Program-made: the position numbers and the translations under genes | From: JACVRM01 sp963809765 | GTDB lineage: Bacteria; Actinomycetota; Thermoleophilia; Gaiellales; Gaiellaceae | Length of the DNA: 64,000 nucleotides | Direction: 5' to 3' | Assembly (NCBI GenBank): GCA_963809765.1 | Contig: CAWEKT010000003.1 | Location: 1,488,001-1,552,000, forward strand | Notes under the pieces: generated by a model | The model's input: only the letters and a program-made list of their open reading frames with translations | Told to the model about the DNA's origin: nothing | The model's database searches: none | Part shown: in pieces, positions 1 through 7,351 of the stretch | How the letters are laid out: every line of letters begins with the position of its first letter | How positions within the stretch are numbered: position 1 is the first letter of the stretch

Positions 1-455
1 CCGGCGAACCACTCGCGGCCCACACCGAGGTGGCGCTCCATCGCGCCGAGCGCCTTCACGCCGCGCTTGGCAAGCTCATCACGCCGCGCCTCCCACCACT
101 CGGGCTTCCCCGAGTACGTCTTCAGGAAGCGGGCCACGGCGATCGCCGGCTCGTGCTCGTACTGCTCCCAGAAGAGCCACTGGAACATCTGGGCGCGCTC
201 GTAGGCGTCCACGGGCACGAACCGGGTGCCCTCGCCGAGGTAGCAGATGATGGCGTTCGACTCTGCGAGCGGGCGGCCGTCGTCCAGCACCAGTACCGGC
301 ACGCGCCGGGTCGGGCTGAGCTCGGCGAGCTCGTCCCGCGCCGCCGAGCGGTCGATGACGTCGACCGCGTGCGTCTCGTAGGGCAGCCCGAGATGCGCGG
401 CAAGCAGGCGCACCTTGTAACAGTTGCCCGACACCTGGCTGTTGTAGAGGAGCAC
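1..455 (-). CDS. Glutathione S-transferase family protein (partial, C-terminus off the left edge)
   Basis: The reverse strand encodes a thioredoxin-fold GST N-terminal domain. It starts at a GTG (453-455) with the peptide VLLYNSQVSGNCYKV. The family marks are the cis-proline loop RRVPVL and the glutathione-contacting ES-N-AI motif (LAESNAIICYLGEG), followed by the start of the helical domain. About 150 residues are present and the rest lies outside the window. GSTs conjugate or exchange glutathione or other thiols; in actinobacteria, which usually lack glutathione, the thiol partner is uncertain. It is divergent from the acetyltransferase at 495. A GAGACT hexamer 6 nt before the GTG fits the leaderless promoter pattern seen elsewhere. 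Family assignment is firm; substrate is unknown. Confidence 0.8.
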   Translation of the reverse strand, partial: MLLYNSQVSGNCYKVRLLAAHLGLPYETHAVDVIDRSAARDELAELSPTRRVPVLVLDDGRPLAESNAIICYLGEGTRFVPVDAYERAQMFQWLFWEQYEHEPAIAVARFLKTYSGKPEWWEARRDELAKRGVKALGAMERHLGVGREWFA

Positions 456-482
456 GGCGAGAGTCTCGTCGATCGCGCGCGC

Positions 483-488
483 TAGCGT
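483..488 (+). promoter_or_regulatory. -10 hexamer TAGCGT, probable leaderless promoter of the acetyltransferase gene
   Basis: TAGCGT lies exactly 6 nt before the ATG at 495 and no Shine-Dalgarno sequence intervenes. This is the TAnnnT spacing expected when transcription begins at the start codon. One of eleven strict examples in the window. Confidence 0.5.
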
Positions 489-494
489 GCCGCG

Positions 495-1064
495 ATGGGA
501 ACCGAGCGCGAGCGGATGGTCGCCGGTGAGCCGTACGACCCGGGCGATCCGGAGCTTCGGGAAGCGCGGGCCAGAGCCCGAGCGCTCACTGCCCGGTACA
601 ACGCGACGCGCCAGGAGGACGTCTCGGAGCGCCGAGCTCTTCTCGAGGAGCTCCTCGGTCAGGCCGGCGACGGTGTCTCGATCGAGCCGCCGTTCTTCTG
701 CGACTACGGCTGGAACATCTCGCTCGAGGACGGCGTGTTCCTGAACTTCAACTGCGTCGTGCTCGACGTGGCGCCGGTTCGAATCGGGGCGCTGACACAG
801 ATCGGTCCTGGCGTGCAGATCAGCTCAGCCACGCATCCGACCGACCCGCGCGAGCGCGAGCGTGGCGTCGAGTACGGCCGCGCGGTCGAGATCGGGCGCA
901 ACGTCTGGGTCGGGGCCGGCGCCGTGCTCGGACCGGGTGTCACGGTGGGCGACGACACGGTCGTCGGGGCAGGGAGCGTGGTCGTTCGCGACCTGCCCGC
1001 GGGGGTCGTCGCCGTGGGCAACCCCTGCCGCCCTATCAGGAAGCACTCGTCCGCGCGGGTCTGA
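495..1064 (+). CDS. Sugar O-acetyltransferase, left-handed beta-helix (maltose/galactoside acetyltransferase type)
   Basis: A 189-residue protein with the N-terminal Mac domain of this family (MVAGEPYDPGDPELREAR) and a hexapeptide-repeat beta-helix from about residue 60 to the end. The catalytic histidine is in SSATHPTD, and the acetyl-CoA-binding turn is GRNVWVGAGAVLGPGVTVGDD. Length and domain order match cytoplasmic, trimeric maltose/galactoside O-acetyltransferases, which move acetyl from acetyl-CoA to a sugar hydroxyl. The natural substrate cannot be read from sequence. It stands alone, divergent from the GST gene. Confidence 0.9.
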   Translation: MGTERERMVAGEPYDPGDPELREARARARALTARYNATRQEDVSERRALLEELLGQAGDGVSIEPPFFCDYGWNISLEDGVFLNFNCVVLDVAPVRIGALTQIGPGVQISSATHPTDPRERERGVEYGRAVEIGRNVWVGAGAVLGPGVTVGDDTVVGAGSVVVRDLPAGVVAVGNPCRPIRKHSSARV

Positions 1065-1106
1065 CCACCGTACGCCGATGCGGCGTCGACGGCGGTGCGG
1101 CGCGAC

Positions 1107-1328
1107 CTAGCGGTGCCGGTAGACGATCCGGCCGCGCGTCAGGTCGTACGGCGAGATCTCGATGCGCACACGGTCGCCGGGATTGATGCGGATGCGGTAG
1201 CGGCGCATCTTCCCGGCCGTGTAGCCGGTGGCCTCGTGCCCGTTGTCGAGCAGGACCTTGAACATCCCGTTCGGGAAGGCCTCGACGACCTCACCCTCGA
1301 ACTCGATCTTCTCTTCCTTGGTGGCGAT
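1107..1328 (-). CDS. infA: Translation initiation factor IF-1, apparent AUC start codon
   Basis: The reading frame encodes a complete 73-residue IF-1: ATKEEKIEFEGEVVEAFPNG near the N-terminus, then a single OB-fold ending in DLTRGRIVYRHR. IF-1 binds the A site of the 30S subunit during initiation. The codon where Met should stand is ATC (1326-1328), followed by Ala-Thr-Lys-Glu-Glu. It is preceded by a strong Shine-Dalgarno AAAGGAGG 6 nt upstream, and there is no ATG, GTG or TTG in frame before the OB fold. Either this is a genuine rare AUC start, like the AUU of infC, or it is a single-base error for ATG. It lies downstream of the cold-shock gene with a stem-loop between them. Confidence 0.92.
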   Translation of the reverse strand: MATKEEKIEFEGEVVEAFPNGMFKVLLDNGHEATGYTAGKMRRYRIRINPGDRVRIEISPYDLTRGRIVYRHR

Positions 1329-1359
1329 AGCTCCCTCCTTTCCTCGCCGTTGATGGTGC

Positions 1360-1393
1360 GAGGCGCGCGCCGGTTTCGGCCGGCGCGCGCCTC
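1360..1393 (-). terminator. Strong stem-loop between csp and infA
   Basis: A perfect 14-bp inverted repeat (GAGGCGCGCGCCGG and its complement) with a 6-nt loop sits just after the cold-shock gene stop and before infA. No T-run follows on the reverse strand. It may be a GC-only terminator, an attenuator, or a processing site setting infA below csp level. Confidence 0.6.
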
Positions 1394-1406
1394 GGAAGCT
1401 GGGGGA

Positions 1407-1613
1407 CTAGCCCACCTGGACGACGTTCGTCGCCACGGGGCCCTTCTCGCCCTCGGCCGGCTCGTACTCGACCTTGGCGCCTTCGACCAGGGTCTTGAAG
1501 CCCTCGCCGGCCACGTTGCTGAAGTGCACGAAGAGGTCCTTCCCGCCGTCCTCCGGCGTGATGAACCCGAAGCCCTTCGAGTCGTTGAACCATTTGACGG
1601 TCCCTGTTGCCAT
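1407..1613 (-). CDS. Cold-shock protein, CspA family
   Basis: A 68-residue single cold-shock domain starting MATGTVKWFNDSKGFGFITP. RNP1 (KGFGFI) and RNP2 (DLFVHFS) are both present and the end is VATNVVQVG. These small cytoplasmic proteins bind single-stranded RNA and DNA and melt mRNA secondary structure. The start at 1613 is preferred over an ATG three codons upstream because it matches the conserved N-terminus and has GGAAGGAGG about 8 nt before it. infA follows on the same strand. Confidence 0.95.
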   Translation of the reverse strand: MATGTVKWFNDSKGFGFITPEDGGKDLFVHFSNVAGEGFKTLVEGAKVEYEPAEGEKGPVATNVVQVG

Positions 1614-1729
1614 ACAACACACCTCCTTCCCGGTGTATCACGAACGGGTTGGAGGCCAGGGGCCAGCCGAACTCGCTCTATCTGCGCGGCACGGTAGCAC
1701 CGTCGCCCAGTCGCTGTGGCGGGTGGAAC

Positions 1730-1735
1730 TAGGCT
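1730..1735 (+). promoter_or_regulatory. -10 hexamer TAGGCT, probable leaderless promoter of the lipid kinase gene
   Basis: TAGGCT is 6 nt before the GTG at 1742 with no ribosome-binding site between. This spacing also supports GTG 1742 as the true start. Confidence 0.5.
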
Positions 1736-1741
1736 GTTTCA

Positions 1742-2644
1742 GTGTCGTCACGAACCCTTGCGTTGATCGTCAACCCGCGGGCGAGCCGCGTGGACGACGA
1801 GACGACCGCCGCCGTGCAGCGCGCGCTCGGCCGAGTGGCCTCTGTGACGACCATGCAGACGGAGCGGCCGGGGCACGCGGCGGAGCTCGCCGGTGTGCTG
1901 CGCGGAGACCTGGACGCGGTGGTGGTCTTCTCCGGCGACGGCGGCTTCAACGAGGTGCTGAACGGCCTGCGCGACCCCGTCCCGGTCGGCTTCGTGCCGG
2001 GAGGCGGGACGAGCGTGCTGCCGCGGGCGCTCGGCCTTCCGCGTGACGCGGTCGAGGCCGCCGAGGCGGTCGCTGTCGCGATCGAGACGGGACGCACCCG
2101 GCGGATCTCGCTGGGCAAGGTCAACGGCCGGCGGTTCGCATTCACCGCAGGGATCGGGCTCGACGCCGAGCTCGTGCGGCGGGTGGAGGCGCGAGGCCGG
2201 GACGAGACGGGCAAGCGCCCCGGCGATCTCTGGTTCGCGCTGACGGCCGCCCGGCTCCTGCTCGAGCGCCGCGGGCGGCTCGGGCCGGCGCTCCACGTGG
2301 CCGGGCACGGCCGCGCAGCGTTCGCGCTCGTCGCCAACGCGGATCCCTACACCTTCGCCGGCCCGCTCCCGCTGCGCGTCGCACCCGAAGCGCGTTTCGA
2401 GCTCGGCCTCGACCTGGTGGCGCCACGCCTGGTGCAGCCGCGCTCGCTGGCGCGGCTGCTCGGCTATGCAGTGATGGGCCGTGGCCAGGAGGCCGCGCCG
2501 GACGTGATCTACGGCCACGACCTCGACCGGATCGAAATCCGCTGCGACGAGCCGATGCCGCTGCAGGCCGACGGCGAGGATCTCGGCGACGTCGAGGAGG
2601 CCGTGTTCGAGGCCGAGCGAGACGCCGTCGCCGTCATCGCCTGA
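1742..2644 (+). CDS. Diacylglycerol kinase/lipid kinase family protein (YegS-like)
   Basis: A 300-residue protein with an N-terminal DAGK catalytic domain (LALIVNPRAS at residues 6-15). The ATP/phosphate loop is FSGDGGFNEVLNGL, followed by GFVPGGGTSVLPRALG. The C-terminal beta-sandwich is typical of YegS/BmrU kinases and contains the acidic motif MPLQADGEDLGD. Members phosphorylate diacylglycerol, sphingosine or related lipids at the cytoplasmic membrane. The usual GGDGT is here SGDGG, a tolerated variant. Gene stands alone; a stem-loop element follows. Confidence 0.85.
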   Translation: MSSRTLALIVNPRASRVDDETTAAVQRALGRVASVTTMQTERPGHAAELAGVLRGDLDAVVVFSGDGGFNEVLNGLRDPVPVGFVPGGGTSVLPRALGLPRDAVEAAEAVAVAIETGRTRRISLGKVNGRRFAFTAGIGLDAELVRRVEARGRDETGKRPGDLWFALTAARLLLERRGRLGPALHVAGHGRAAFALVANADPYTFAGPLPLRVAPEARFELGLDLVAPRLVQPRSLARLLGYAVMGRGQEAAPDVIYGHDLDRIEIRCDEPMPLQADGEDLGDVEEAVFEAERDAVAVIA

Positions 2645-2657
2645 GCCTCGCGTCGCC

Positions 2658-2690
2658 AAGCAGTTAGTGGCTGACAGCCACAAGCTGCTT
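2658..2690. repeat. Short palindromic element, copy 1
   Basis: A hairpin with a perfect inner arm GTGGCTG-A-CAGCCAC (2668-2682) and an outer arm AAGCAG/CTGCTT. It lies 13 bp after the lipid kinase stop and shares its core with copy 2 at 2781. It could serve as a terminator or be a REP-like dispersed repeat. Confidence 0.65.
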
Positions 2691-2780
2691 GAAGGGCGGC
2701 GTGCCGAAACGCCTCGCTCCAGCCAGAGTCCCAGGCAGTGAGCCACGAGAGGCGTCGAACAGACCGCCACTCCCGAGACC

Positions 2781-2799
2781 TAGTGGCTGTCAGCCACTA
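2781..2799. repeat. Short palindromic element, copy 2 (TAGTGGCTGTCAGCCACTA)
   Basis: A perfect 9-1-9 palindrome sharing the TAGTGGCTGnCAGCCAC core with the element at 2658. The TGA stop of the reverse-strand nucleotidyltransferase gene (2790-2792) falls at its centre, so the repeat supplies the end of that gene. Confidence 0.7.
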
Positions 2800-3311
2800 A
2801 CTCCGTCGCCGGCGATCCGGTCGAGGACCTGGGAGTCGGCGCGATCCTTCACGGCGTCCTCCTCGTCCTCGCGGGCACGCGCCTTGCCGGAGCGCAGCGC
2901 CTCGAACGCGATCACGCGGGCGCGGACACCGCCCAGCTCGCCGACGTCCTCGCCCAGCGTGCCGTCGGCGAGGGGCCAGGGGCCTGATCGCAGCGGGATG
3001 CAGGGCCGCCCGTCCTCGCCGCGCTCCAGGAAGGTCAGCTCGAGCCGGACGCCCCCGCGCTCGTAGCCGGTGCCGCCGTCTTCGTCCTCCTCCGGCGCGT
3101 GGCGCCAGTCGCTCGCCAGCAGGAGCTCGGCGATTCGCGGCATGTCTGCGAGCCAGACCATGAAGTCGACGTCGAAGTGCGGTCGCGTCACCGCACCGGC
3201 ATAGAAGTCCACCGCCCAGCCGCCGAAGAGCCAGGAGTCGAGCCGCTCACGCTTGAACAGCGCAGCGACGTCCGCCAGCGCCTCGAGCTGCGCGCGGTCA
3301 CGCTCGTCCAC
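2790..3311 (-). CDS. Nucleotidyltransferase-fold protein (aminoglycoside 2''-adenylyltransferase-like)
   Basis: A 173-residue polymerase-beta-fold protein. The fold marks are LFGGWAVDFYAG (nucleotide-binding GGxxxD-type loop) and TRPHFDVDFMVW, which carries the acidic metal-binding pair DVD. VRLELTFLE supplies the third acid. The pattern resembles LinB/ANT(2'')-type and MNT-type nucleotidyltransferases. They transfer nucleotides to antibiotics or act as antitoxins; no HEPN partner is next to it. The GTG start at 3311 is favoured by a CAGACT hexamer 6 nt upstream. It is divergent from the E1 alpha gene. The stop lies inside a palindromic repeat. The substrate is unknown. Confidence 0.75.
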   Translation of the reverse strand: MDERDRAQLEALADVAALFKRERLDSWLFGGWAVDFYAGAVTRPHFDVDFMVWLADMPRIAELLLASDWRHAPEEDEDGGTGYERGGVRLELTFLERGEDGRPCIPLRSGPWPLADGTLGEDVGELGGVRARVIAFEALRSGKARAREDEEDAVKDRADSQVLDRIAGDGVSG

Positions 3312-3338
3312 CGGCGCAGTCTGAACGAGAACCGGAAG

Positions 3339-3344
3339 TAGACT
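3339..3344 (+). promoter_or_regulatory. -10 hexamer TAGACT, probable leaderless promoter of the E1/E2 operon
   Basis: TAGACT is 6 nt before ATG 3351, with no Shine-Dalgarno sequence. The same hexamer and spacing recur at 28926 before ubiD. Confidence 0.55.
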
Positions 3345-3350
3345 CGCTGC

Positions 3351-4418
3351 ATGGCCCAGGTTCTGCCTGCAGAGCGCGAGCTTCGCCGTGTCATCGGCGA
3401 CGGCGACGACGTCCCCGACCGGGAGGTCGACGGGCTTGACGAGCGCGACCTGATCCAGCTCTACCGCGACCTCGTCCTGCTGCGGACCTACGACGAGCGC
3501 TCCGTCGTCTACCACCGCCAGGGCCGGATCGGCACCTACGCGATCTTCTGGAACCACGAGGCGATGCAGGCGGGCTCGGTCTACGCGCTCGAGCGCCACG
3601 ACTGGATCTTCCCGAGCTACCGCGAGTCCGCGATCGGGCTGCTCCGCGGCCTGCCCGCCTCGACGGTGCTGTCCTGGTGGCGCGGCCATCCCGCCGGCTG
3701 GTGGAACCCCGCCGACTGGAACGTCGCCTCGATCTGCGTCCCGATCGCCACGCACGTCCCGCACGCCGCCGGGCTCGCCTGGGGCAAGCGCCTGCGCGGT
3801 GAGGACGCCTGTGCGATCACCTACTTCGGCGACGGCGCGACCTCCGAGGGGTCGTTCCACGAGGGCGCCAACTTCGCCGCCGTGATGCGCGCGCCGCTGA
3901 TCCTCTTCTGCAACAACAACCAGTGGGCGATCTCGACCCCGCTCGAGGCGCAGACCCGCACCGAGGCGCTGGTGGACAAGGCCGCCGGGTACGGGATGCC
4001 GGGCATCCGCGTGGACGGCGGTGACGTGCTCGCGGTCTTCGAGGCGACGAGGGAGGCGGTGGAGCGAGCCCGCGCCGGCGAGGGCCCGACCTTCATCGAG
4101 GCGGTCACCTACCGCGCCGCCCCGCATGCGACGGCCGACGACCCGAAGGCGTACATCGACCTCGACCGCGTCGAGGAGGAGCGGCAGAACGAGTGCGTCG
4201 GGCGCTACGAGCGCTACCTGCGCCGGCTCGGCGTCCTCACCGACGAGGTCGACGAGGAGATCCGCCAGCACGCGGCCGGGCTCATGCGTGCCGGCATCAC
4301 CGAGGCCGAGGCCGAGCCGCCGGCGGACATCTCGCTCCTCTTCGAGCACACCTTTGTGGATCCGCCTGCCTCCTTCGAGCGCGATCTCGACGAGTTGCGA
4401 CGGGTGCTCGGCAAGTGA
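3351..4418 (+). CDS. 2-oxo acid dehydrogenase E1 component, alpha subunit (pyruvate or branched-chain type)
   Basis: A 355-residue thiamine-diphosphate enzyme. The TPP/Mg motif begins GDGATSEGSFHEGANFA (about residue 163) and ends NNNQWAIS. The E1-alpha helix IATHVPHAAGLAWG precedes it, and the phosphorylation-loop region HATADDPKAY is conserved. E1 alpha/beta heterotetramers decarboxylate a 2-oxo acid and pass the acyl group to lipoyl-E2. Length suits Gram-positive PdhA or BkdA, which cannot be separated here; acetoin dehydrogenase is a third possibility. It overlaps the beta gene by 4 bases (GTGA), so the two are translationally coupled. Confidence 0.9.
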   Translation: MAQVLPAERELRRVIGDGDDVPDREVDGLDERDLIQLYRDLVLLRTYDERSVVYHRQGRIGTYAIFWNHEAMQAGSVYALERHDWIFPSYRESAIGLLRGLPASTVLSWWRGHPAGWWNPADWNVASICVPIATHVPHAAGLAWGKRLRGEDACAITYFGDGATSEGSFHEGANFAAVMRAPLILFCNNNQWAISTPLEAQTRTEALVDKAAGYGMPGIRVDGGDVLAVFEATREAVERARAGEGPTFIEAVTYRAAPHATADDPKAYIDLDRVEEERQNECVGRYERYLRRLGVLTDEVDEEIRQHAAGLMRAGITEAEAEPPADISLLFEHTFVDPPASFERDLDELRRVLGK

Positions 4419-5407
4419 CGGAGACGAACGGCGGGGGCCGCGAGCTGACCCTGCTCGAGGCGATCAACGACTGCTTCCACGTCGAGCTCGAGCGCGACGC
4501 GGACGTGCTGGTCATGGGCGAGGACGTGGGCCGCGCCGGCGGCGTGTTCCGAGCGACTGCCGGACTCCTCGACCGCTTCGGCCCCGACCGCTGCGTCGAC
4601 ACGCCGCTCGCTGAGGCCGGGATCATGGGCACCGCCGTCGGGCTCTGCATGGCCGGCTACCGGCCCGTCTGCGAGATGCAGTACGACGCGTTCTCCTACC
4701 CCGCGCTCGACCAGGTGATCACGCACGTCGGCCGCTACCGCTGGCGCACCGGCGGCCGGATGGCCTTCCCGCTGACGATCCGGATGCCCTACGGCGGCGG
4801 CGTCCGGGCGCCGGAGCTGCACGATGACTCGCCGGAGACGTACTACGTCCACACGCCCGGCGTGAAGGTGGCCATCCCCTCGACGCCCGCCGACGCCAAG
4901 GGCTTGCTCGCAGCCGCGATCCGCGACCCCGATCCGGTGGTCGTGCTCGAGCCGAAGCTCCACTACCGGACGATGCGCGGCGAGGTGCCCGAGGGCGAGC
5001 ACGTCGTCGAGCTCGGGCGCGCACGGGTCGCCCGCGAGGGCACCGACGTCACGATCGTCGCCTACGGGTCGATGGTGCCGCTCTCCGAGCAGGTCGCGGA
5101 GGAGCTCGCCGGCGAGGCCTCGATCGAGGTGCTCGACATCCGGACGCTCAAGCCGCTCGACACCGAGTCGCTACTCGCGTCGGTCGCGAAGACCGGCCGC
5201 GTGGTGATCGTGCAGGAGGCGCCGCGCACCTGCGGCTACGCCGCCGAGCTGGCCGCCGTCATCGCCGAGGAGGCGATCTTCGACCTGCAGGGCCCCGTCC
5301 GCCGCGTCACCGGCTACGACGTGCCCTACCCCTACTGGCAGATCGAGGACGCCTACATGCCCTCGGTGGCCCGCGTGGCCGCGGCCGTGCGCTCGCTGCT
5401 GCAGTGA
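4415..5407 (+). CDS. 2-oxo acid dehydrogenase E1 component, beta subunit
   Basis: A 330-residue transketolase-like subunit. It opens LTLLEAINDCFHVELERD, and the TPP glutamate region is VLVMGEDVGRAGGVFRAT. The conserved RMPYGGGVRAPELHDDSPE and the C-terminal transketolase fold (IEVLDIRTLKPLD) are present. The GTG at 4415 overlaps the alpha stop. It pairs with the E1 alpha subunit to form the decarboxylase of the complex whose E2 is encoded at 7352. The next gene overlaps its stop by 4 bases, so an unrelated acetamidase is co-transcribed. Confidence 0.9.
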   Translation: MTETNGGGRELTLLEAINDCFHVELERDADVLVMGEDVGRAGGVFRATAGLLDRFGPDRCVDTPLAEAGIMGTAVGLCMAGYRPVCEMQYDAFSYPALDQVITHVGRYRWRTGGRMAFPLTIRMPYGGGVRAPELHDDSPETYYVHTPGVKVAIPSTPADAKGLLAAAIRDPDPVVVLEPKLHYRTMRGEVPEGEHVVELGRARVAREGTDVTIVAYGSMVPLSEQVAEELAGEASIEVLDIRTLKPLDTESLLASVAKTGRVVIVQEAPRTCGYAAELAAVIAEEAIFDLQGPVRRVTGYDVPYPYWQIEDAYMPSVARVAAAVRSLLQ

Positions 5408-6252
5408 TCCACGAGCTGCCGCGCGGGACGCTGCACGGCTACTTCTCGCGCGACCTCGAGCCCGTGCTCGCCGTCCGCCCAGGCGATTCGATCCGCATCG
5501 ACGTCCCGAACGCGGGCTGGCGCTTCCAGCCCGACGTCGAGGTCGAGCACGACCGCGAGCTCCACAACGGGCATCCGCTCGCCGGCCCGGTCGAGGTCGA
5601 GGGCGCCCGGGCCGGAGACGTCCTCGTCGTCGACGTCGAGGAGGTGACGACCGCGGACTGGGGCGTGACGTGGACCGGGGACGACAGCGCAACCCTGTAC
5701 TGGGAGCTCGCCGGCGGCGCCGGAACGTGGAACGGCCGGCGTGTCCAGCTGCGGCCGTTCCTCGGCGTCATGGGCATGCCGCCGCCCGAGGACGGCGTCC
5801 ACTCCACCGGCCCGCCGCGCCGCTTTGGCGGGAACATCGACTGCAAGGAGCTCGTCGCCGGGACAACGCTCTATCTGCCGATCCCGCTGGACGGGGCGCG
5901 CTTCTCGGCCGGGGACGGCCACGCCGCCCAGGGGGACGGCGAGGTCTCGGGCACCGCCATCGAGGCACCGGTGACGGCCCAGCTGCGTCTCGGCCTCCGC
6001 GACGACCTGCCGCTCGAGTGGCCCGCCGCCCGGATCCCGGGCGCGTGGCTCACGTTCGGCTTCGACGAGCAGCTCGGGCGCGCCGCTGAGCTGGCGCTCG
6101 AGGGCATGCTGGCCCTGATGCAGCGGGAGCTCGGCGTGTCCGCTTCGGAGGCGCTCGGCCTGGCGAGCGTCGTCGTCGACCTCCGCGTCACGCAGGTGGT
6201 CAACGGCGCCGTCGGCGTGCACGCGGTGCTCGCGGACACTGCGCTCGCCTGA
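5404..6252 (+). CDS. Acetamidase/formamidase family protein
   Basis: A 282-residue FmdA/AmdA-family protein: HGYFSRDLEPVLAVRPGDS at the start, then NGHPLAGPVEVEGARAGD. The metal- and substrate-site stretch GNIDCKELVAGTTLYLPI and AQGDGEVSGTAIEAP are signatures of the family. These cytoplasmic hydrolases release ammonia from formamide, acetamide or related short amides. GTG 5404 overlaps the E1 beta stop, so it belongs to the same transcript although no metabolic link to the dehydrogenase is obvious. Confidence 0.88.
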   Translation: MIHELPRGTLHGYFSRDLEPVLAVRPGDSIRIDVPNAGWRFQPDVEVEHDRELHNGHPLAGPVEVEGARAGDVLVVDVEEVTTADWGVTWTGDDSATLYWELAGGAGTWNGRRVQLRPFLGVMGMPPPEDGVHSTGPPRRFGGNIDCKELVAGTTLYLPIPLDGARFSAGDGHAAQGDGEVSGTAIEAPVTAQLRLGLRDDLPLEWPAARIPGAWLTFGFDEQLGRAAELALEGMLALMQRELGVSASEALGLASVVVDLRVTQVVNGAVGVHAVLADTALA

Positions 6253-6335
6253 GCCCGCCTGGCCGCCTCGAGCCGGTTGTGGCCGCGCCTCCGCGAGTCG
6301 CGTAGCACTGCCCGGGCCTGCCGCCGCCGTCTGAC

Positions 6336-6341
6336 TACGCT
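6336..6341 (+). promoter_or_regulatory. -10 hexamer TACGCT, probable leaderless promoter of the GNAT gene
   Basis: TACGCT is 6 nt before GTG 6348 in the 95-bp gap after the formamidase. It suggests that GNAT and HIRAN form a separate transcript. Confidence 0.5.
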
Positions 6342-6347
6342 GGCGGC

Positions 6348-6956
6348 GTGGTCAAGCGCCGCCGGCCTCCCTACCGGATTGAGACCGAGCGCCTGGTCGT
6401 GCGCTGCTGGGAGACCGACGACGCGGCGCTGCTCAAGGAGGCCGTCGACTCGAGCCTCGAGCACCTGCGCCCGTGGATGCCCTGGGCCCTCGACGAGCCG
6501 CAGACGCTCGAGCAGAAGGGGGAGCTCCTGCACCGCTTTCGCAGCCACTTCGAGCGCGGCGACGACTTTCCCTACGGGATCTTCGTCACCGACGAGTCCG
6601 AGGTGCTCGGCGGGACCGGCCTGCACACGCGCCCGGCCGGCGCGGCGTACGAGCTCGGCTACTGGATCCGGGCGAGCCACGTTCGCCGTGGGCTCGTCAC
6701 CGAGGCATGCGCGGCCCTCACCAGGGTCGGCTTCGAGCTGTGCCGCGCCAAGCGGCTCGTCATCCGCATCGAGCCGGGGAACGAGGCGAGCCTCGGTGTA
6801 CCGCCCAAGCTCGGCTATCGGGCGGCCGGCTCCGAGCGCTCGACCGACGGCCGCGAGCTCCGCGTCTTCACGCTCACCGCCGCCGACTACGCCGCCACCC
6901 CGGCCACGGAGGCGGAGGTGCACGCGTACGACGCCCGCGGGTCGCGACTGCTGTGA
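6348..6956 (+). CDS. GNAT N-acetyltransferase, RimJ/RimL type
   Basis: A 202-residue acetyltransferase of the Acetyltransf_3 group. It begins YRIETERLVVRCWETDDAALL and continues HLRPWMPWA, both typical of RimJ/RimL relatives. The acetyl-CoA-binding motif A region is ELGYWIRASHVRRGLVTEAC, and RIEPGNEASLGVPPKLGY closes the fold. Such enzymes acetylate protein N-termini, amino acids or antibiotics, and the substrate is unknown. It overlaps the HIRAN gene by 4 bases. Confidence 0.88.
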   Translation: MVKRRRPPYRIETERLVVRCWETDDAALLKEAVDSSLEHLRPWMPWALDEPQTLEQKGELLHRFRSHFERGDDFPYGIFVTDESEVLGGTGLHTRPAGAAYELGYWIRASHVRRGLVTEACAALTRVGFELCRAKRLVIRIEPGNEASLGVPPKLGYRAAGSERSTDGRELRVFTLTAADYAATPATEAEVHAYDARGSRLL

Positions 6957-7340
6957 GCGGCCGCCTGCGGCTCTGGCTCGAGCGCGGGCCCTCCGGCTTC
7001 TTCCTCCGTGACGCCGCCACCGACGAGCCGGTGCGCTGGACGGACGAGCGGATCCGGGTGGTGCACGCCGCCGGCGTCTCCTTCCGGCCGGAGGCTCTCA
7101 CCGACGCGGCCTTCGACCCCGGGCGTGCGGCTGCAGCTCGTGCGCGAGCCCGACAACCCGCACGACCCGAACGCCCTCGCCATCTGGGACGCGGAGCGCC
7201 GCGTCCAGGTCGGCTACGTGCCGCGCGACGTCGCCGCCGAGCTTGCGGGCGACGAGCAGGCGATCTCGCTCTGGCGGGTCGACGGCGGGCTGCGCGTCCT
7301 GATCGTGCCGCCGGACGCCTGGGTCGGACGGCCGCGGTAG
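6953..7340 (+). CDS. Small HIRAN-domain protein (frame disrupted once)
   Basis: The N-terminal part (GTG 6953, SGRLRLWLERGPSGFFLRD, then VVHAAGVSFRPEALTDAAFDPG) and the C-terminal part (VRLQLVREPDNPHDPNALAI, then VGYVPRDVAAELAGD) together make one HIRAN domain of about 129 residues. The two halves are in different frames, with a +1 shift near 7122-7126 in a C/G-rich run. HIRAN domains bind 3' single-stranded DNA ends and usually sit in Rad5/HLTF-type helicases; here the domain stands alone. The TAG stop doubles as the first half of the next promoter hexamer. Confidence 0.78.
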
Positions 7341-7343
7341 ATT
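7338..7343 (+). promoter_or_regulatory. -10 hexamer TAGATT overlapping the HIRAN stop; promoter of the E2 gene
   Basis: TAGATT lies 8 nt before GTG 7352. Its first three bases are the TAG stop of the HIRAN gene. Confidence 0.5.
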
Positions 7344-7351
7344 CCGCCGCC

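Noticed and set aside
1360..1393. The csp-infA stem-loop as a cold-sensing RNA thermometer
   Set aside because: The 14-bp GC-only stem would not melt in a physiological range and does not cover the infA Shine-Dalgarno, so a terminator or processing role is more likely.
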